Source: Aphrocallistes beatrix (lineage: Eukaryota; Porifera; Hexactinellida; Sceptrulophora; Aphrocallistidae). From it: 64,000 nt of DNA. Shown one piece after another: positions 23,049 through 35,933 of this stretch (the first letter of the stretch is position 1; each line of letters starts with the position of its first letter). The translations under genes and the position numbers were made by a program. A model generated the notes under the pieces. It was given only the letters and a program-made list of their open reading frames with translations. It was not told where the DNA came from and searched no databases. Location of the stretch: the NCBI GenBank assembly GCA_963281255.1, contig OY725490.1, forward strand, positions 2,418,001-2,482,000, in the 5' to 3' direction.

Positions 23049-23821
23049 TTAGACAACAATTATCATTTATATACAGATAGCTGCAGAAGGAATGTGTTAT
23101 AGGATCGCCACCAGTATCGTTGGTCCGGTTTCAACCAGACCACTTCACACCTGGTTCCTATAGCCTTGTATTAAGATGATGTGTTCCATGGAAATGTGGC
23201 ATTCCGTACAAAACCATGTAACTCTTACACAACGAATGTGGTTCATCTGAGATAACGAAGCTCGGTAGCAGGCAAAATCAAAATGTCTATCTTCCTAGAC
23301 TCAAATTAGTTGGAATTAATGAAAGTGATCAACTCCGTAGAAATGCAATAAATCATAGTGGAGATAAGGTAATAAAGGGTTCATAGAGTGTATGCTCAAG
23401 AAATAAGATATCCTACATAATTAATACGAACTAGAATGATTAGTCTTCGAATTATGCTTATATATCTATTTCACTCCACCAATCATTTCCAAATTATGAA
23501 TATTTTCAGTTAAAATACACAGTTGCTTAGAATTCAAAATATACAAGTAGTTCAGTTTACACAGTTCCATATCAAAAGTATCAATTTGATTCAACTTTCA
23601 TATCCGGTTATAGTTCCACTATTATAAGAACTTTCTGGAACTTTATACCTCAACACTCAAATGTGTGATTGTCTAAGAAGATTAATCCTAATCTTATGAA
23701 CAAAGCAAAACGTTAAATACTCTGAAAGTAGGAAGGAATATCGTTAGATAACAGATCATTGTTAAAACCAGAAAATATTTAAGCTAGACGCAGACGCAAC
23801 TTTCAATTCTACATTTGGTAT

Positions 23822-23830
23822 TATAAATAC
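23822..23830 (+). promoter_or_regulatory. TATA box of receptor gene B
   Basis: TATAAATAC lies 52 bases before the start codon at 23874. Upstream, ACAGATCATTGTTAAAACCA and GAAAATATTT are shared with gene C. Confidence 0.7.
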
Positions 23831-23873
23831 TAGTCAAGATATGGAGATATATTTAATGTATTCAAACTGAAAG

Positions 23874-26800
23874 ATGATTGTACTAAGGTTCATAGCTATC
23901 TTAATACTTAGTTGCTTCTTCTATAGACAAGGTAATACATGTATATTCTCTAACATTCCTTCACAAACTAAAAATGTTTCTTCAATTAATCTTCATAATT
24001 ATTGACAATTAATGCTCGCTGCAAAAAAATGAGATGCAAAAATATGCATGTAGGCATTTTTATTAATCACTGTTTTATTTAATATATTTATTTAGTTACT
24101 GGAGAACTTTGTGGTGACTTGTTCTGTTATAATGTGAGTAGTGAAGAAAGGAATTGGGATGAAGCTAATACTTCATGTGCGGAGATGGGAATGAGCTTAG
24201 CACTAAGGAATATAATAGATGATTTCAGTACAGTACTAAGCAATTCAGAAGGTAATTTTTGGATTGGGTTGAGAAGAGAAGTTGGTCAGAGTAATCTCAT
24301 ATGGAACGACGGTGTTATGTTTAATAGTAGTACTATAGAAGTTAGGGGTAGTAATAGTGAATATTGTATTAACATACACAACGACGGAACGCCTCTACAT
24401 CTACATCGTGAGAATTGCAACTCCGAATCAAATGTAGATAGATACATATGTCAGAGGATGAATGGAACAGGTGAGAATACTTCATGATAAGTTTTATTTT
24501 GTAGTTAACATGCTTTGTTTGCTTGTAATATCCGAACACTTCGTACCCACACCTGTGAAAATGTTCTAAATTTCTGAGCAACTAACCCGGTTGTAAGTAA
24601 GAATTCACTCTTTCACTCTTTAGATTACTTTATTTTACACTTCACTCTTTAGATTATTGATTAGCTAACTACTCTAGGGGCCCGAATAAACGGGGGTTGA
24701 AAAATTTTGAGGATTTAATAAACGAGAGGATTGGTATAAATGGGGGAGTTGGTTATACGGGAGGAGGGTTGAATTGAAATCAATTGATATATTACATAGT
24801 AATACGTATCATATTATCTCTAGAATAAGAATAAAATATTCTATAGAAATCAGAGAGAAGACAATTGATGTATGAATTCGATGAAAAGCTGTCTTTAGAT
24901 AAGACTTTTAAAGTCAATTTATATGTAGAATTAAATTCCTTATTGCTAATAAGGAGTTGTTAATAAATACGCGAACTCCACTGTATATGATGTGTAATGC
25001 ATTGGTTAAGGAACTGACTAACACAGGAAGTTAGTTTTGTGAATGGCATAGGTAGGTAGTTGGAAATTCAAATAAACATAGAGTTACTAGATTAAGATCT
25101 GAATAGTTGAATAATCTTATTTTTTCGAAGATTGACTGTAATGTCAATTCAATGAGATTACACCACTGTGACCTGGTGAAGGTCTCAAGGTGGACTTTAT
25201 AGGCATCAATTGCTGCTTAGGAAGACTCAAAACGATCCCACGCATGAGATCTCTCACTTTAGGGAACACAAAGTAGTCGCAGGGTGATAGGTCTGAAGAA
25301 AATGACGGATGGTTAAGGACCTGGATCTGCTTATCGGCTATAAAATATCGAGTTACACCTGCAATGTATGCACTAGCATTATTGTGGAGCTAAAATAATC
25401 CACGGAGTCTCGACTTCTGGTGCTGTTCACAAAGGTTTTTTTAATACCTCAGGGAGACAAACTGTACAATACCATTCAGTATTAACTGTTCTTCGATCTT
25501 CTAACAGTCCCGATGCCACAAGTTACTTTTTGTCGACAAATATAGCGACTAAATGCTTTGAGGTCACACATCTAAGCACCACTTTTACTGGATCACTCTC
25601 AACTAGAATCACCAATACTTGCGATTGAGCCTTCTTTTCAAGTTCATTAGAGTATACCCACGTTTCATCACCAGTAATGATTTGGGAAAATCGATTTAGA
25701 CATCCCCATATCCAATTTAATGAGCATTAGGATACACCAGTCGACCCAGGCCTTTTTAAATCTTCAGGAAGAAATGTGAGATCCAGAGATAACTCAACTC
25801 GTGGAGTCCAAGTTCTTAGTGGAGAATCTTCCTAACTGCCCATGATGATATCTCTTGGGTAGTATAGTATGAATTGTCTCAATAGTGATTCTTCGGACTT
25901 CAACTTGCAGACTCCGCACACGTTCTGTAATTTCCCCGGTTGTTGCAGTTGAGGGGCAACCAGCTCGTGAGGTGCCAGAGGAGCTAAGGTGCTTGCAGTG
26001 TGACAATAAAAGCGTGTTATATGCTATGATCAATCAATTTGATCATAAAATAACTTTTAACAATCAAATTATAAACTCAAAGTAGCTATATTCAATCATT
26101 TATTAATAGAATCGTGTTTCATTGAATTTCATTGGTCAGCATGGGATTACAAATTTTATTTTATTTTATTTATCTGTAAATCTATATACAGTAGATAGAT
26201 AAATATTTATCGAACTATTAGAAACTATTAGAAAGTTTTAAACCACTACTTCAACTTGCTATAGTCTCTACACCCACTCCTACCGAATTTCCTACTCAAA
26301 CTCCTACTTCTACCATTGATATATTGACAACTCAAACTCTTACTCCAACTATATTATTCCCTACTCCAACTCCTACATTATTTCCTACACAAAATCCTAC
26401 TTCAACTCCTACCTTATTTCCTACTCCAACTCCTACCTTATTTCCTACTCCAACTCCTACCTTATTTCCTACTCCAACTCCTACCTTATTTCCTACTCCA
26501 AATCTTACTCCAACTCTGACAATATTTCCTACGCCAACTCTTACTCCAACTCTTCAAACACCTGGTAACATTAATCTACTAAATATATAGCATTAAAACA
26601 ATTAGTAGTAATAAAACTGTTATGATTGCAATTTTTAGAAAATAACATCTCTCAATCAACTAATCAAACTCCAGAAAAAGTAGAAGTGAACTGTTCAGAT
26701 TCAAACAATGAAAATATCAATTGTGGCCAATTAGCATCAATAACAACACAACCGGGGATAAAAGATATCCAGGTATGTGCAACTAAATAGTGTATATCAG

Positions 26801-29800
26801 AGATAATTTGTTCATTCAAATACTTTCACTTAATTAACCTTCGTTACAGTTGAGAATTTCTATTTATAGTAACTACCTCAAACTAATATGGCTTACCCGT
26901 CCAAATTGCTAAACCCGGAGATAATGAGGGTTTAAATTATTAATATAATCTCGAGGCTCTACGGTGTTATGCTCAACAAAATTTAGTCAAATGAATCAAA
27001 ATACAATATAATAATTTTAAGTGTTATTCATGAACAAGTTTATATCACTGTTCCAAGTTTATATCACTGTTCCACACCGAATCTCTACATAGGCTCCTGA
27101 AGTTGAAGGATTTGAAAGAGACTTGAGCAGGATTGGAATGGTTCTATCAATCCAAGAGGATACTGTGATACGGATGAGAATTCAAAGAGGATGTGGTGAG
27201 TTATAAAACACAATTTCAACTCCATGAAAGAAACCTATAGACATTCAAATTATTATAGGTTGTAATTTTAATTTTATTTAAAGCTTCACTTGACATTGTA
27301 ATTATACTAATTATATGCCATTATCTAATCAGTACAAATATTAAAATACGCAGTAGTGATTGTTTGGTGTAAACTATTGATTGACATCATTTACTACAAA
27401 TCTATTAAAATTTATAATATTGTAGATTTAGTGGCGTACATTGCGCTTGTTAATGTAATCACTCAAGTAAACATCAGTCGAAACTCAATCACGACTCAAC
27501 CAGACTCCTTTGCAAGTAAGATTGGAGAAACTTTTAATAAAATGTTGCTAGAAAATTAATATTAAATCATCTTTATTCGTAGATAACACAGTAATTGTAG
27601 CTCTAAACATAAACAATAACAACATTAGTAATATAACAAACAGTTCATTCAGGTAAGAACATTCAAATTATATTCTTCATAACTAGTATAATGTGACATA
27701 TCTCAAATCTGTCGTTTTAGTTTAATCAGTGATCTCGTTATCATTGAAGCAAGCAACCAACTGATAGGAAACCTCACTGTTACATTTGGCTTAACACCAC
27801 AGGTTTGTTACTACATAGAAACAAAGGGTTGAATGTTGTATGTGTAGATTATATATCGCTATTGTTCATTATACTGTATTAACGTGGTTGCCAATAAGCA
27901 ATAAGCAAAATATTGTACTCCCATAGAGGTTAGATTACAATTGTGCACAATTTATTTGGTGAAAATGTAAATATTTATCTAATTATGCAACCAAACATAT
28001 TGAGTGTATAAAATTTAAATATTAGGAGTGACATCTGTTCAAGTAAGCATAATGCTCTCTATATTTGTAGGATGACAATACACGTAACACTATAATATGC
28101 GCATTCTTCACACCAAAGTGAGTTTTAATTAAGACCTCAGCGATAAGCATAAACGTTCTTAACATACGTAATTTAAAAATATCTACCATCTAGTATAAGT
28201 ATCTGGGATACAGAAGGAATAACCACAGAGATCATAGATGATGGAAGAATAAACTGCATTACAAACCATCTCACAACATTTGGAGTTCTTGTCAGATTCT
28301 CTCCCAATCCATCGGTTAGTTTTGAAGTAGTTCATCTTTAAAAGTTGAAACACATTTCAATTTCATTCATTGTTTAGGGTGAGAGCAATACAATCCTGGC
28401 TTACATCAGTGTAGTTCTGTGTGGATTATCTCTGCTGGCACTCGTCATAAGTCTAATTCTGTATTTTTGTGTGGGGTAAGTCAGTGTATATTATACTAGC
28501 AACTGTATACAATTAACCAAGGATTAATTTCAAATTGATTTAGGAAGAAGTTCTTCAAGAAAGATGCGAACATAGTACAACTCAACTATGTGATATCACT
28601 CATTCTAGCTCTGATAGGATTTCTTATACTGTCCCTTCCTTACTTCGCAGAGATACCATTCGAAGTTCTTGTAAGTTCAAATAGAATCAGGATATAGAAC
28701 TCCGCAAAATGACTTTTTGAACTTTCAAGTATGTATTAGTTCACTAACCGTCGTTACATGTATATAAAATTACATAAATATTAGTGATTCGATCAATGTT
28801 CAGATAGGACCAAAGTACTTAGTACTCGAAATCTCCAATATTGACCTAGTTACTTCGCTAGCTATCTGCAATAGCTTTTAAATAATAATCATTTTACAGT
28901 TACCTTGCAGTTCATATGGTATAACACTACCTATACATATATGTATGTACTTAAGTGTGAAACTAGGGAGATGCTGGATGTAAAGTGATCACGTTCTACA
29001 ACCATTACTTCTGGCTGTGTGTGTTCAGTTGGAGTTTCTGTCAAGCCTTCAACATAATCTTAGTGCTATTCAGCTATAAATTTCCTAACTGGAGATTTTA
29101 CGGACTCTTAATGCTGATTGGATGGGGTAGGTTGGATAGTAAAGTGATGAACTTATATTACAATTTTTTATACCACAAAAAACTTTTTGTCTAGGATTTC
29201 CTGTTCCAATTGTGCTGGTTACACTAGGAGTTCGTTTCATGGATTATTTCAATAGTCAGAATCAATTGTAAGTGTATACAAGCATTCCATTCTGATGGAC
29301 TAGGGATAAATATAATAAGAGAGTTAGCTAGTAATTAAAATATAGAATAATTTAGGTGTACAATTGTAAATGGATCTTTACAACTGATCCGATATATGAA
29401 AACAAAACATTTTACTTACCAAAATAAAAATTATCTTTAGATGTTTCTTGAATCCTGCGAATGGAGCGATATGGGCATTTTTAGGTCCAGCCTACTTTAT
29501 AATCTTGGTGAGTGTTGTGAATACTAACATCATATAATAATAATATTATACACATATCATTTTGAATTTTTTTAATAGATAAACATCGGAATTATGTCAA
29601 TTGTAATCGTCATCACGCTCTATGTGCAGAGGAACAGGACGATGAAGAAGTATATTTGGTGAGAGTTGTAATTCATAAGACAGAGAATATTCATAGTCAT
29701 ATTCTGAAATCAAAATATTTGAAACTCATGCCATGGTACTAACTGTAAAGATCAATGAAATTCACAAATCTGAATCTAAATTAAATAAGATAATCAATGG

Positions 29801-31542
29801 AAATCTTGATCTAAAGTTAATAACTTAATTTTCCAACTCTCTTAGGTCACTGATAATTGGAACATTGGTCACTGTACCGCTGCTAGGGATTCCCTGGATA
29901 GCTGGGATTCTCCCTAACATAGCGGGACTAACCAACAATGCAGAATTGGAATGGTTGGAATACATTTTCGTTATTTTAAACGCCTCTCAGGTAACCACAA
30001 CACTGATACATGATATATTGATTTCTTCAATAACAGCACTTTACAGTGTGAATGCTGTCTCATGTAGGGAGTGATATTCTTCTTCGTGCACGTAGTCAGG
30101 AATGAACAAGTGAGTTGAATGTGAACCATACTATCATACTTTACATAACATCTGAAGATAAAATTGACATTTGTCTTGGGATGTGGTTGAGGATGGTTGT
30201 TAGTTTAAAATCGTTAACCCTATCAGATTAGCTAACCTTAAGCAACTGCATTAATAAACATGGTATCAAATTACATGCGTGTATCAACAGCTTAGTGGGG
30301 CACGGTGTTTCGAGATGAGTTAAATCCCCTCGATGCATACAACGATACAGAATTCATCAGTAGATATAGAGTAGCTAGGGGTATATTAATACAGCTACGT
30401 GAAATATGTTCCCAATTCAGTGAAATTAGATGTTTCAATACATAGTTTTGATTATAAGCATTAAGTATCCGCAGAAATATCAAATTCCAAATAAAAACAT
30501 TAAACAAACATATAATTTAGAGCGATTTTTGAAGCTGAAATGCACAATAACGCGATGATTTATCACACTTTGGCCAATGAATACTATGTGTGCTTTGATA
30601 TTATATTTGTTTCGGTTATTAATGCATTCCTAAGGTTTATTAAAGTTTGGAGACTTCACAGTTCATACCAATTTTCTATTATCTCATTTACCCTTATAAG
30701 TTCTACCATGGTCTAAATAATTATTATGTTCCAATCTTCTTCTATGTATATGTCATGGGGAAGCTTCAAATTTGGTGGAATTTTAAATTCCCCTAGTGGA
30801 AATTAAAATTGGAGTTTCCACGGGGGGAATTTCAATTGGAGTTTCCCCTAGTGGAACTTTAAATTTCCCTAGTGGGAACTCTAATTATAATTTGCCCTGG
30901 GGGAATTTAAATTTATAAAGACTAGATTTTGCCGTACAAAAAATTGGAGTTTCCCCTAGTGGAACTTTAAATTTCCCTAGTGGAACTTTAAATTTCCCTA
31001 GTGGAACTTTAAATTTCCCTAGTGGAACTTTAAATTTCCCTAGGGGAATTTAAATTTCCACTAGGGGAAACTCCAATTTGAATTTCCTCTGGGGGAATTT
31101 AAAATTCCACCAAATTTGAAGCTTCCCCATGACATATACATAGTAGTCCATGCTCTATTCAATTTTCTGATAAACTTAAACTGTAAATTTTGAAAATGCT
31201 CTAAGTAGGATAATTGTAAAATTCATTATTTGTTTTAGGTTAGGACATCCTTTTTCAAAACTTACATAAAGACGGATATTGAGAATGAGCCTGATTACAA
31301 GCAGCAGAAGAACAAGGTAGAGAACTGCTAAGGAACTCACTCCCACTAGAAATACATACTTTACGAGACTACTTAAAGCCTATATAGTCATTAGCTATCA
31401 TAATACTACAACAGATTAATTCGTTAAATTATATTCGTGTATTTAGAAGGAACAAAATGCAGACAGGGTAGATGAAGTGCAAGGAGAAGTTGAAATGAAT
31501 ACCAACGAGATTCATGAGAACATTCATGCAGAAATTTCCTAA
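23874..31542 (+). CDS. Adhesion GPCR-like receptor B, single lectin head, complete
   Basis: Exon model: 23874-23931, 24096-24470, 26265-26564, 26639-26772, 27093-27195, 27426-27515, 27583-27652, 27721-27802, 28071-28117, 28194-28314, 28378-28475, 28544-28670, 28967-29126, 29195-29267, 29441-29507, 29579-29658, 29846-29990, 30068-30109, 31239-31316, 31447-31542. Phases agree throughout; 781 codons plus stop. Order: signal peptide, CLECT, PT-rich stalk, GAIN, GPS with HLT, 7TM, short tail. AATAAA at 31622 is a likely polyadenylation signal. The final exon lacks the tyrosines of gene A ([14 protein letters not shown]). A decayed mariner lies in intron 2 and a foldback element in the intron after TM7. 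No frame-breaking lesion was found, so it is probably functional. Confidence 0.82.
24096..24470 (+). CDS. Gene B lectin exon
   Basis: 125 residues, phase 1-1, very close to gene A domain 1 in sequence, including [55 protein letters not shown] and [10 protein letters not shown]. It lacks the Met-Gly run, having [14 protein letters not shown] instead. Short CLECT form, no EPN/QPD. Confidence 0.87.
25150..26033 (-). pseudogene. Decayed mariner-family transposase
   Basis: Read on the minus strand from about 26033: [32 protein letters not shown], later [20 protein letters not shown] (25622-25680), then VVLRCVTSK and ILAPQ-like remnants. ITGDETWVY is the mariner signature containing the second catalytic Asp. 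Several stops and frame changes show it is dead. It lies in intron 2 of gene B, opposite to the gene, and clear terminal repeats were not resolved. Confidence 0.8.
26265..26564 (+). CDS. Gene B stalk exon (PTPTLF repeats)
   Basis: 100 residues, phase 1-1. Thr/Pro-rich repeats of roughly TPTPTLFP, encoded by an 18-24 bp unit (CCTACTCCAACTCCTACC), ending TLQTPG. It occupies the same exon position as gene A's TLST stalk and gene C's 12-residue repeat, but with a different unit. Likely O-glycosylated. Confidence 0.88.
26639..28314 (+). CDS. Gene B GAIN and GPS exons
   Basis: Exons 26639-26772 ([20 protein letters not shown]), 27093-27195 ([19 protein letters not shown]), 27426-27515 ([18 protein letters not shown]), 27583-27652, 27721-27802 ([19 protein letters not shown]), 28071-28117 ([11 protein letters not shown]) and 28194-28314 ([28 protein letters not shown]). 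GPS cleavage is expected at HL/T. Only one Cys pair of the usual two is seen. Helical first exons and beta-rich later ones fit GAIN. Confidence 0.75.
28378..30109 (+). CDS. Gene B 7TM exons
   Basis: Eight exons with the same lengths and phases as gene A. Hallmarks: [20 protein letters not shown] (TM5), [11 protein letters not shown] (TM6), [14 protein letters not shown] (TM7). The TM6 exon (29846-29990) differs from gene A's at two of 145 bases. The 77-base intron after it is also nearly identical to A's. Confidence 0.85.
30752..31134. mobile_element. Foldback element, 383 bp, with internal GGAATTT minisatellite
   Basis: TIRs TGTCATGGGGAAGCTTCAAA at both ends (inverted), flanked by TATA on each side. 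The paralogous intron of B2 (about 34990) shows the empty site CTATGTATACATAG. The interior is made of CCCTAGTGGAACTTTAAATT units and their inverse, so the whole element can form one long hairpin. Confidence 0.88.
31239..31542 (+). CDS. Gene B cytoplasmic tail exons
   Basis: 31239-31316 ([20 protein letters not shown]...) and 31447-31542, ending [14 protein letters not shown]. Relative to gene A's TNELYESTYMGTS, both tyrosines are replaced by His (TAT/TAC to CAT). Confidence 0.8.
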
Positions 31543-32933
31543 TTTTCTACTACATAAACATTATTTTGTATGCAGTTAGTTGTTGTATTTCATTATTAAC
31601 TCAATCAAAATGTTAAATTCTAATAAACATTCTGTCTTTTGAGTATAAGTACCTAAGCCATTTCAAACAGTTCCAAATCAAAAGTATCAAATGATTTAAT
31701 ATTTCATAGCCTTCGTTATAATTATATTATAACTATAACAAGCGCACTTCGCTTGCTTGCGCTGCTTGGGTGGCGAACACTTCGTGTCCGTATGAGGCGC
31801 CCTTTGGGCACCTAGGTTCACATTGATTAATTATAAATAGATAACATCTCTAAATACTATGTCTGACTCCATGATGAGTCGATAATTTGGGAAGTTGATA
31901 TGGAGGAGATGTGTGAAATCTATACCAACGAGTTGTATGAGAGTACTTACATGGGAACTTCCTAACTCTTTGTTGTTACTAATAAGTAGTTATGTTGCAA
32001 TCTTTTGATGAGCAAATTAAGTGATTGTGTTGAATTAATATTAAATGGTTTTGCATGTGTATATATTTCTCAGTTTATTACTATAACATGTCAGAGTGTA
32101 ACTTGATTTATTTTCACCAGATTTTAGATTCAGTAGAACCTGCATGGTCTTCCGTTGGGAAATAGAAAGTGCCGGATTACTAAATCGTTGGATTGTTCAA
32201 TACACTTTTGCATCATTCGTCTAATGTAGAAACAGACAATGTAGGATTATATAAGACTCAGGATCATAGGTTCTACTGTATTAGACAACTATTATCATTT
32301 ATATAAAGATAGCTGCAGAAGGAATGTGTTACAGGATCGCCACCAGTATCGTTGGTCCGGTTTCAACCAGACCACTTTTTGTCCCAATCGGACCACTTCA
32401 CACCTGGTTCCTATGGCCTTGTATTAAGATGATGTGTTCCATGGAAATGTGGCATTCCGTACAAAACCATGTAGCTCTTACACAACGAATATGGTTCATC
32501 TGTGAGATAACGAAGCTCGGTAGCAAGCTAATTCAAAACGTCCATCTCCCTAGACTCAAATTAGTTGGAATTATGAAAGTAATCAACTCAGTAGAAATGC
32601 AATAAATCATAGTGGAGATAAGGTAATAAAGGGTTCATAGAGTGTATGCTCAAGAAATAAGATATCCTACATAATTAATACGAACTAGAATGATTAGTCT
32701 TCGAATTATGCTTATATATCTATTTCACTCCACCAATCATTTCCAAATTATGAATATTTTCAGTTAAAATACACAGTTGCTTAGAATTCAAAATATAGTT
32801 CAGTTTACACAGTTCCATATCAAAAGTATCAATTTGATTCAACTTTCATATCCGGTTATAGTTCCACTATTATAAGAACATTCTGGAACTTTCTACCTCA
32901 ACAGTCAAATGTGTGATTGTCTAAGAAGAAAAT
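31543..32933. other. Intergenic segment, mostly a copy of the gene A 3' end and downstream DNA
   Basis: 31738-31880 is a triple-hairpin repeat fragment. 31889-31965 repeats the last coding bases of gene A (ending TACATGGGAACTTCCTAA) without the rest of its gene. The copy of 22660-23680 continues to about 32925. No independent gene. Confidence 0.75.
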
Positions 32934-35426
32934 TATAGTGGCGTACATTGCGCTTGTTATTGTAATCACTCAAGTAAACATCAGTCGAAACTCAATCACG
33001 ACTCCTTTGCAAGTCAGATAGGAGAAACTTTTAATAAAATGTTTCTATAAAATTAATATTAAATAATTCTTACTCGTAGATAACACAGTAATCGTAGCTC
33101 TAAGCATAAATAATAACAACATTAGTAATATAACAAACATTTCATTCAGGTAAGAACATTCAAATTAGATTCTGCATAACTAGTATAAGTGACATATCTC
33201 AAATCTGTCGTTTTAGTTTGATCAGTGATATCGCTACTGATTGGATGGGGTAGGTTGTATAGTAAAGTGATGAATTTATATTACAATTTTCTAATCCACA
33301 AAAAACTATCATTTTTGTCTAGGATTTCCTGTTCCAATTGTGCTGATAACACTAGGAGTTAGTTTCATGGATTATTTCAATAGTCAGGACCAATTGTAAG
33401 AACATATATACAAGCATTCCATTCTGATGGACTAGGGATAAATATATTAAGAGAGTTAACTAGTAATTAAAATATAGAATAATTTAGGTGTACAATTGCA
33501 AATGGATCTTTACAACTGATCCGATATATGAAAACAAAACATTTTACCAAAATAAAAATTATCTTTAGATGTTTCTTGAATCCTGCGAATGGAGCGATAT
33601 GGGCATTTTTGGGTCCAGCCTACTTTATAATCTTGGTGAGTGTTATGAATGCTAATATTATATAATAATAATATTATACACATATCATTTTGAATTTTTT
33701 TAATAGATAAACATCGGAATTATGTCAATTGTAATCGTCATCACGCTCTATGTGCAGAGGAACAGGAAAATGAAGAAGTATATTTGGTGAGAGTTGTAAT
33801 TCATAAGACAGAGAATATTCATAGTCATATTCTGAAATCAAATTGAAAATACAATTGGAATCTCTATTCGACATTTTAATTTGTGGACTATAGAGAAATT
33901 ATTTGGTAGATGAGAGTTGCCCAAAAGTAGAATAAAATAGACCACTGTATCCTAAAGCCTGGCGAAGCGAAGCGAGCTTGTATAACTATCTTGACACTAA
34001 CTGTAAAGATAATCAATGGAATTCACAAATCTTGAACTGAAGTTAATAATTTAATTCTTTAATTCTCTTAGGTCACTGATAATTGGAACATTGGTCACTG
34101 TACCGCTGCTAGGGATTCCCTGGATAGCTGGGATTCTCCCTAACATAGCGGGACTAACCAACAATGCAAAATTGGAATGGTTGGAATACATTTTCGTTAT
34201 TTTAAACGCCTCTCAGGTAACCACAACACTGATACGTGATACATTGATTTCTTCAATAACAGCACTTTAAAGTGTGAATGGGGTGTCTCATGTAGGGAGT
34301 GATATTCTTCTTCGTGCACGTAGTCAGGAATGAACAGGTGAGTTGAATGTGAACCATACTATCCTATTTTACATAACACCTGAAGATAAAATGAACATTT
34401 GTCTTGGGATGCGGGATGTGGTTGAGGATGGTTGAGTTAATAGATGTTAGTTTAAAATCGTTAACCCTGTCAGATTAGCTAACCTTAAGCAACAGCATTA
34501 ATAAACATGGTATCAAATTACATGCGTGTATCAGCAGCTTAGTGGGGCAGGATGTTTCGAGATGCGTTAAATCCCCTCGATGAATACAACGATACAGAAT
34601 TCATCAGTAGATATAGAGTAGCTAGGGGTATATTAATACAGCTACGTGAAATATGATCCCAATTCAGTGAAATTAGATGTTTCAATACGTAGTTTTGATT
34701 ATAAGCATTAAGTATCCGCAGGAATACCAAATTCCAAATAAGAATAAACATTAAACAAACATATCATTTAGAGCGATTTTTGAAGCAGAATTGCACAATA
34801 ACGCGATGATTTATCACACTTTGGCCAATGAATATGTGTGCTTTGATATTATATTTGTTTCGGTTATTAATGCATTCCTAAGGTTTATTAAAGTTTGGAG
34901 ACTTCACAGTTCACACCAATTTTCTATTATCTCATTTACCCTTATAAGTTCTACCATGGTCTAAATAATTATTATGTTCCAATCTTCTTCTATGTATACA
35001 TAGTAGTCCATGCTCTAATTCAATTTTCTGATAAACTCTGATAAACTGTAAATTTTGAAAATGCTCTAAGTAGGATAATTGTAAAAATTCATTATTTGTT
35101 TTAGGTTAGAACATCCTTTTTCAAAACTTACATAAAGACAGATATTGAGAATGAGCCTGATTACAAGCAGCAGAAGAACAAGGTAGAGAACTGCTAAGGA
35201 ACTCACTCCCACTAGAAATACATACTTTACGAGACTACTTAAAGCCTATATAGTCATTAGCTATCATAATACTACAACAGATTAATTCGTTAAATTATAT
35301 TCGTGTATTTAGAAGGAACAAAATCCAGACAGGGTAGATGAAGTGCAAGGAAGATATCTATCCCCGAGAGAAATTGAAATGAATACCAACGAGATGCATG
35401 AGAATATTTATGCAGAAATTTCCTAA
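32934..35426 (+). pseudogene. Receptor copy B2: chimeric, internally deleted
   Basis: Contains copies of GAIN exons (about 32936-33012, 33080-33149, 33217 onward). At about 33230 it jumps from the LISDL exon straight into the last bases of the TM3-4 exon (ending 33249). It then continues: 33323-33395, 33569-33635, 33707-33786, 34072-34216, 34296-34337, 35105-35182, 35313-35426. GPS, TM1, TM2 and most of TM3-4 are missing, as are the lectin and stalk exons. The first GAIN exon copy has also lost eight bases. The tail (GRYLSPREIEMNTNEMHENI...) keeps two tyrosines. Not a functional receptor as it stands. Confidence 0.85.
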
Positions 35427-35933
35427 TTTTCTACTACATAAACATTATTTTGTATGCAGTTGGTTGTTGCATTTCATTATTAACTCATCAAAATGTTAAA
35501 TTCTAATAAACATTATGTCTTTTGAGTATAAGGACCTAAATCATTTCAAACAGTTCCAAATCAAAAGTATCAAATCATTTAATATTTCATAGCCTTAGTT
35601 ATAATTCTATTATTATATAACAAGCGTACTTCACTTGCTTGCGCTGCTCGGGTGGCGAACACTTCGTGTCCGTATGAGGCGCCCTTTGGGAACCTAGGTT
35701 CACATTGATTAATTATAAGTAGATTTAGACATCTCTAAATACGTATGTCTGACTCCATGATGAGTCGATATTTTCGTCTGAGGTTAGAACTTTGTGGAGC
35801 CATAGCCAACAGACTCACACATGCCAAAATCAACTTTCTTTCCCTGGCAGTTTCTTCAATTAATTCGTTAGAGATATATACGTAGATATAGATATATACA
35901 CATACGTATACACATTAATCGAGTTTTAATAAG

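Larger units (their letters stand above)
22736..23873. other. Intergenic region A-B, duplicated downstream of gene B
   Basis: About 22660-23680, including gene A's last coding bases, is repeated at about 31890-32925. Within it, 22902-23048 is a pogo-like MITE with CAGTAGAACCT ends. The last 150 bases form the gene B promoter. No gene is seen. Confidence 0.75.
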
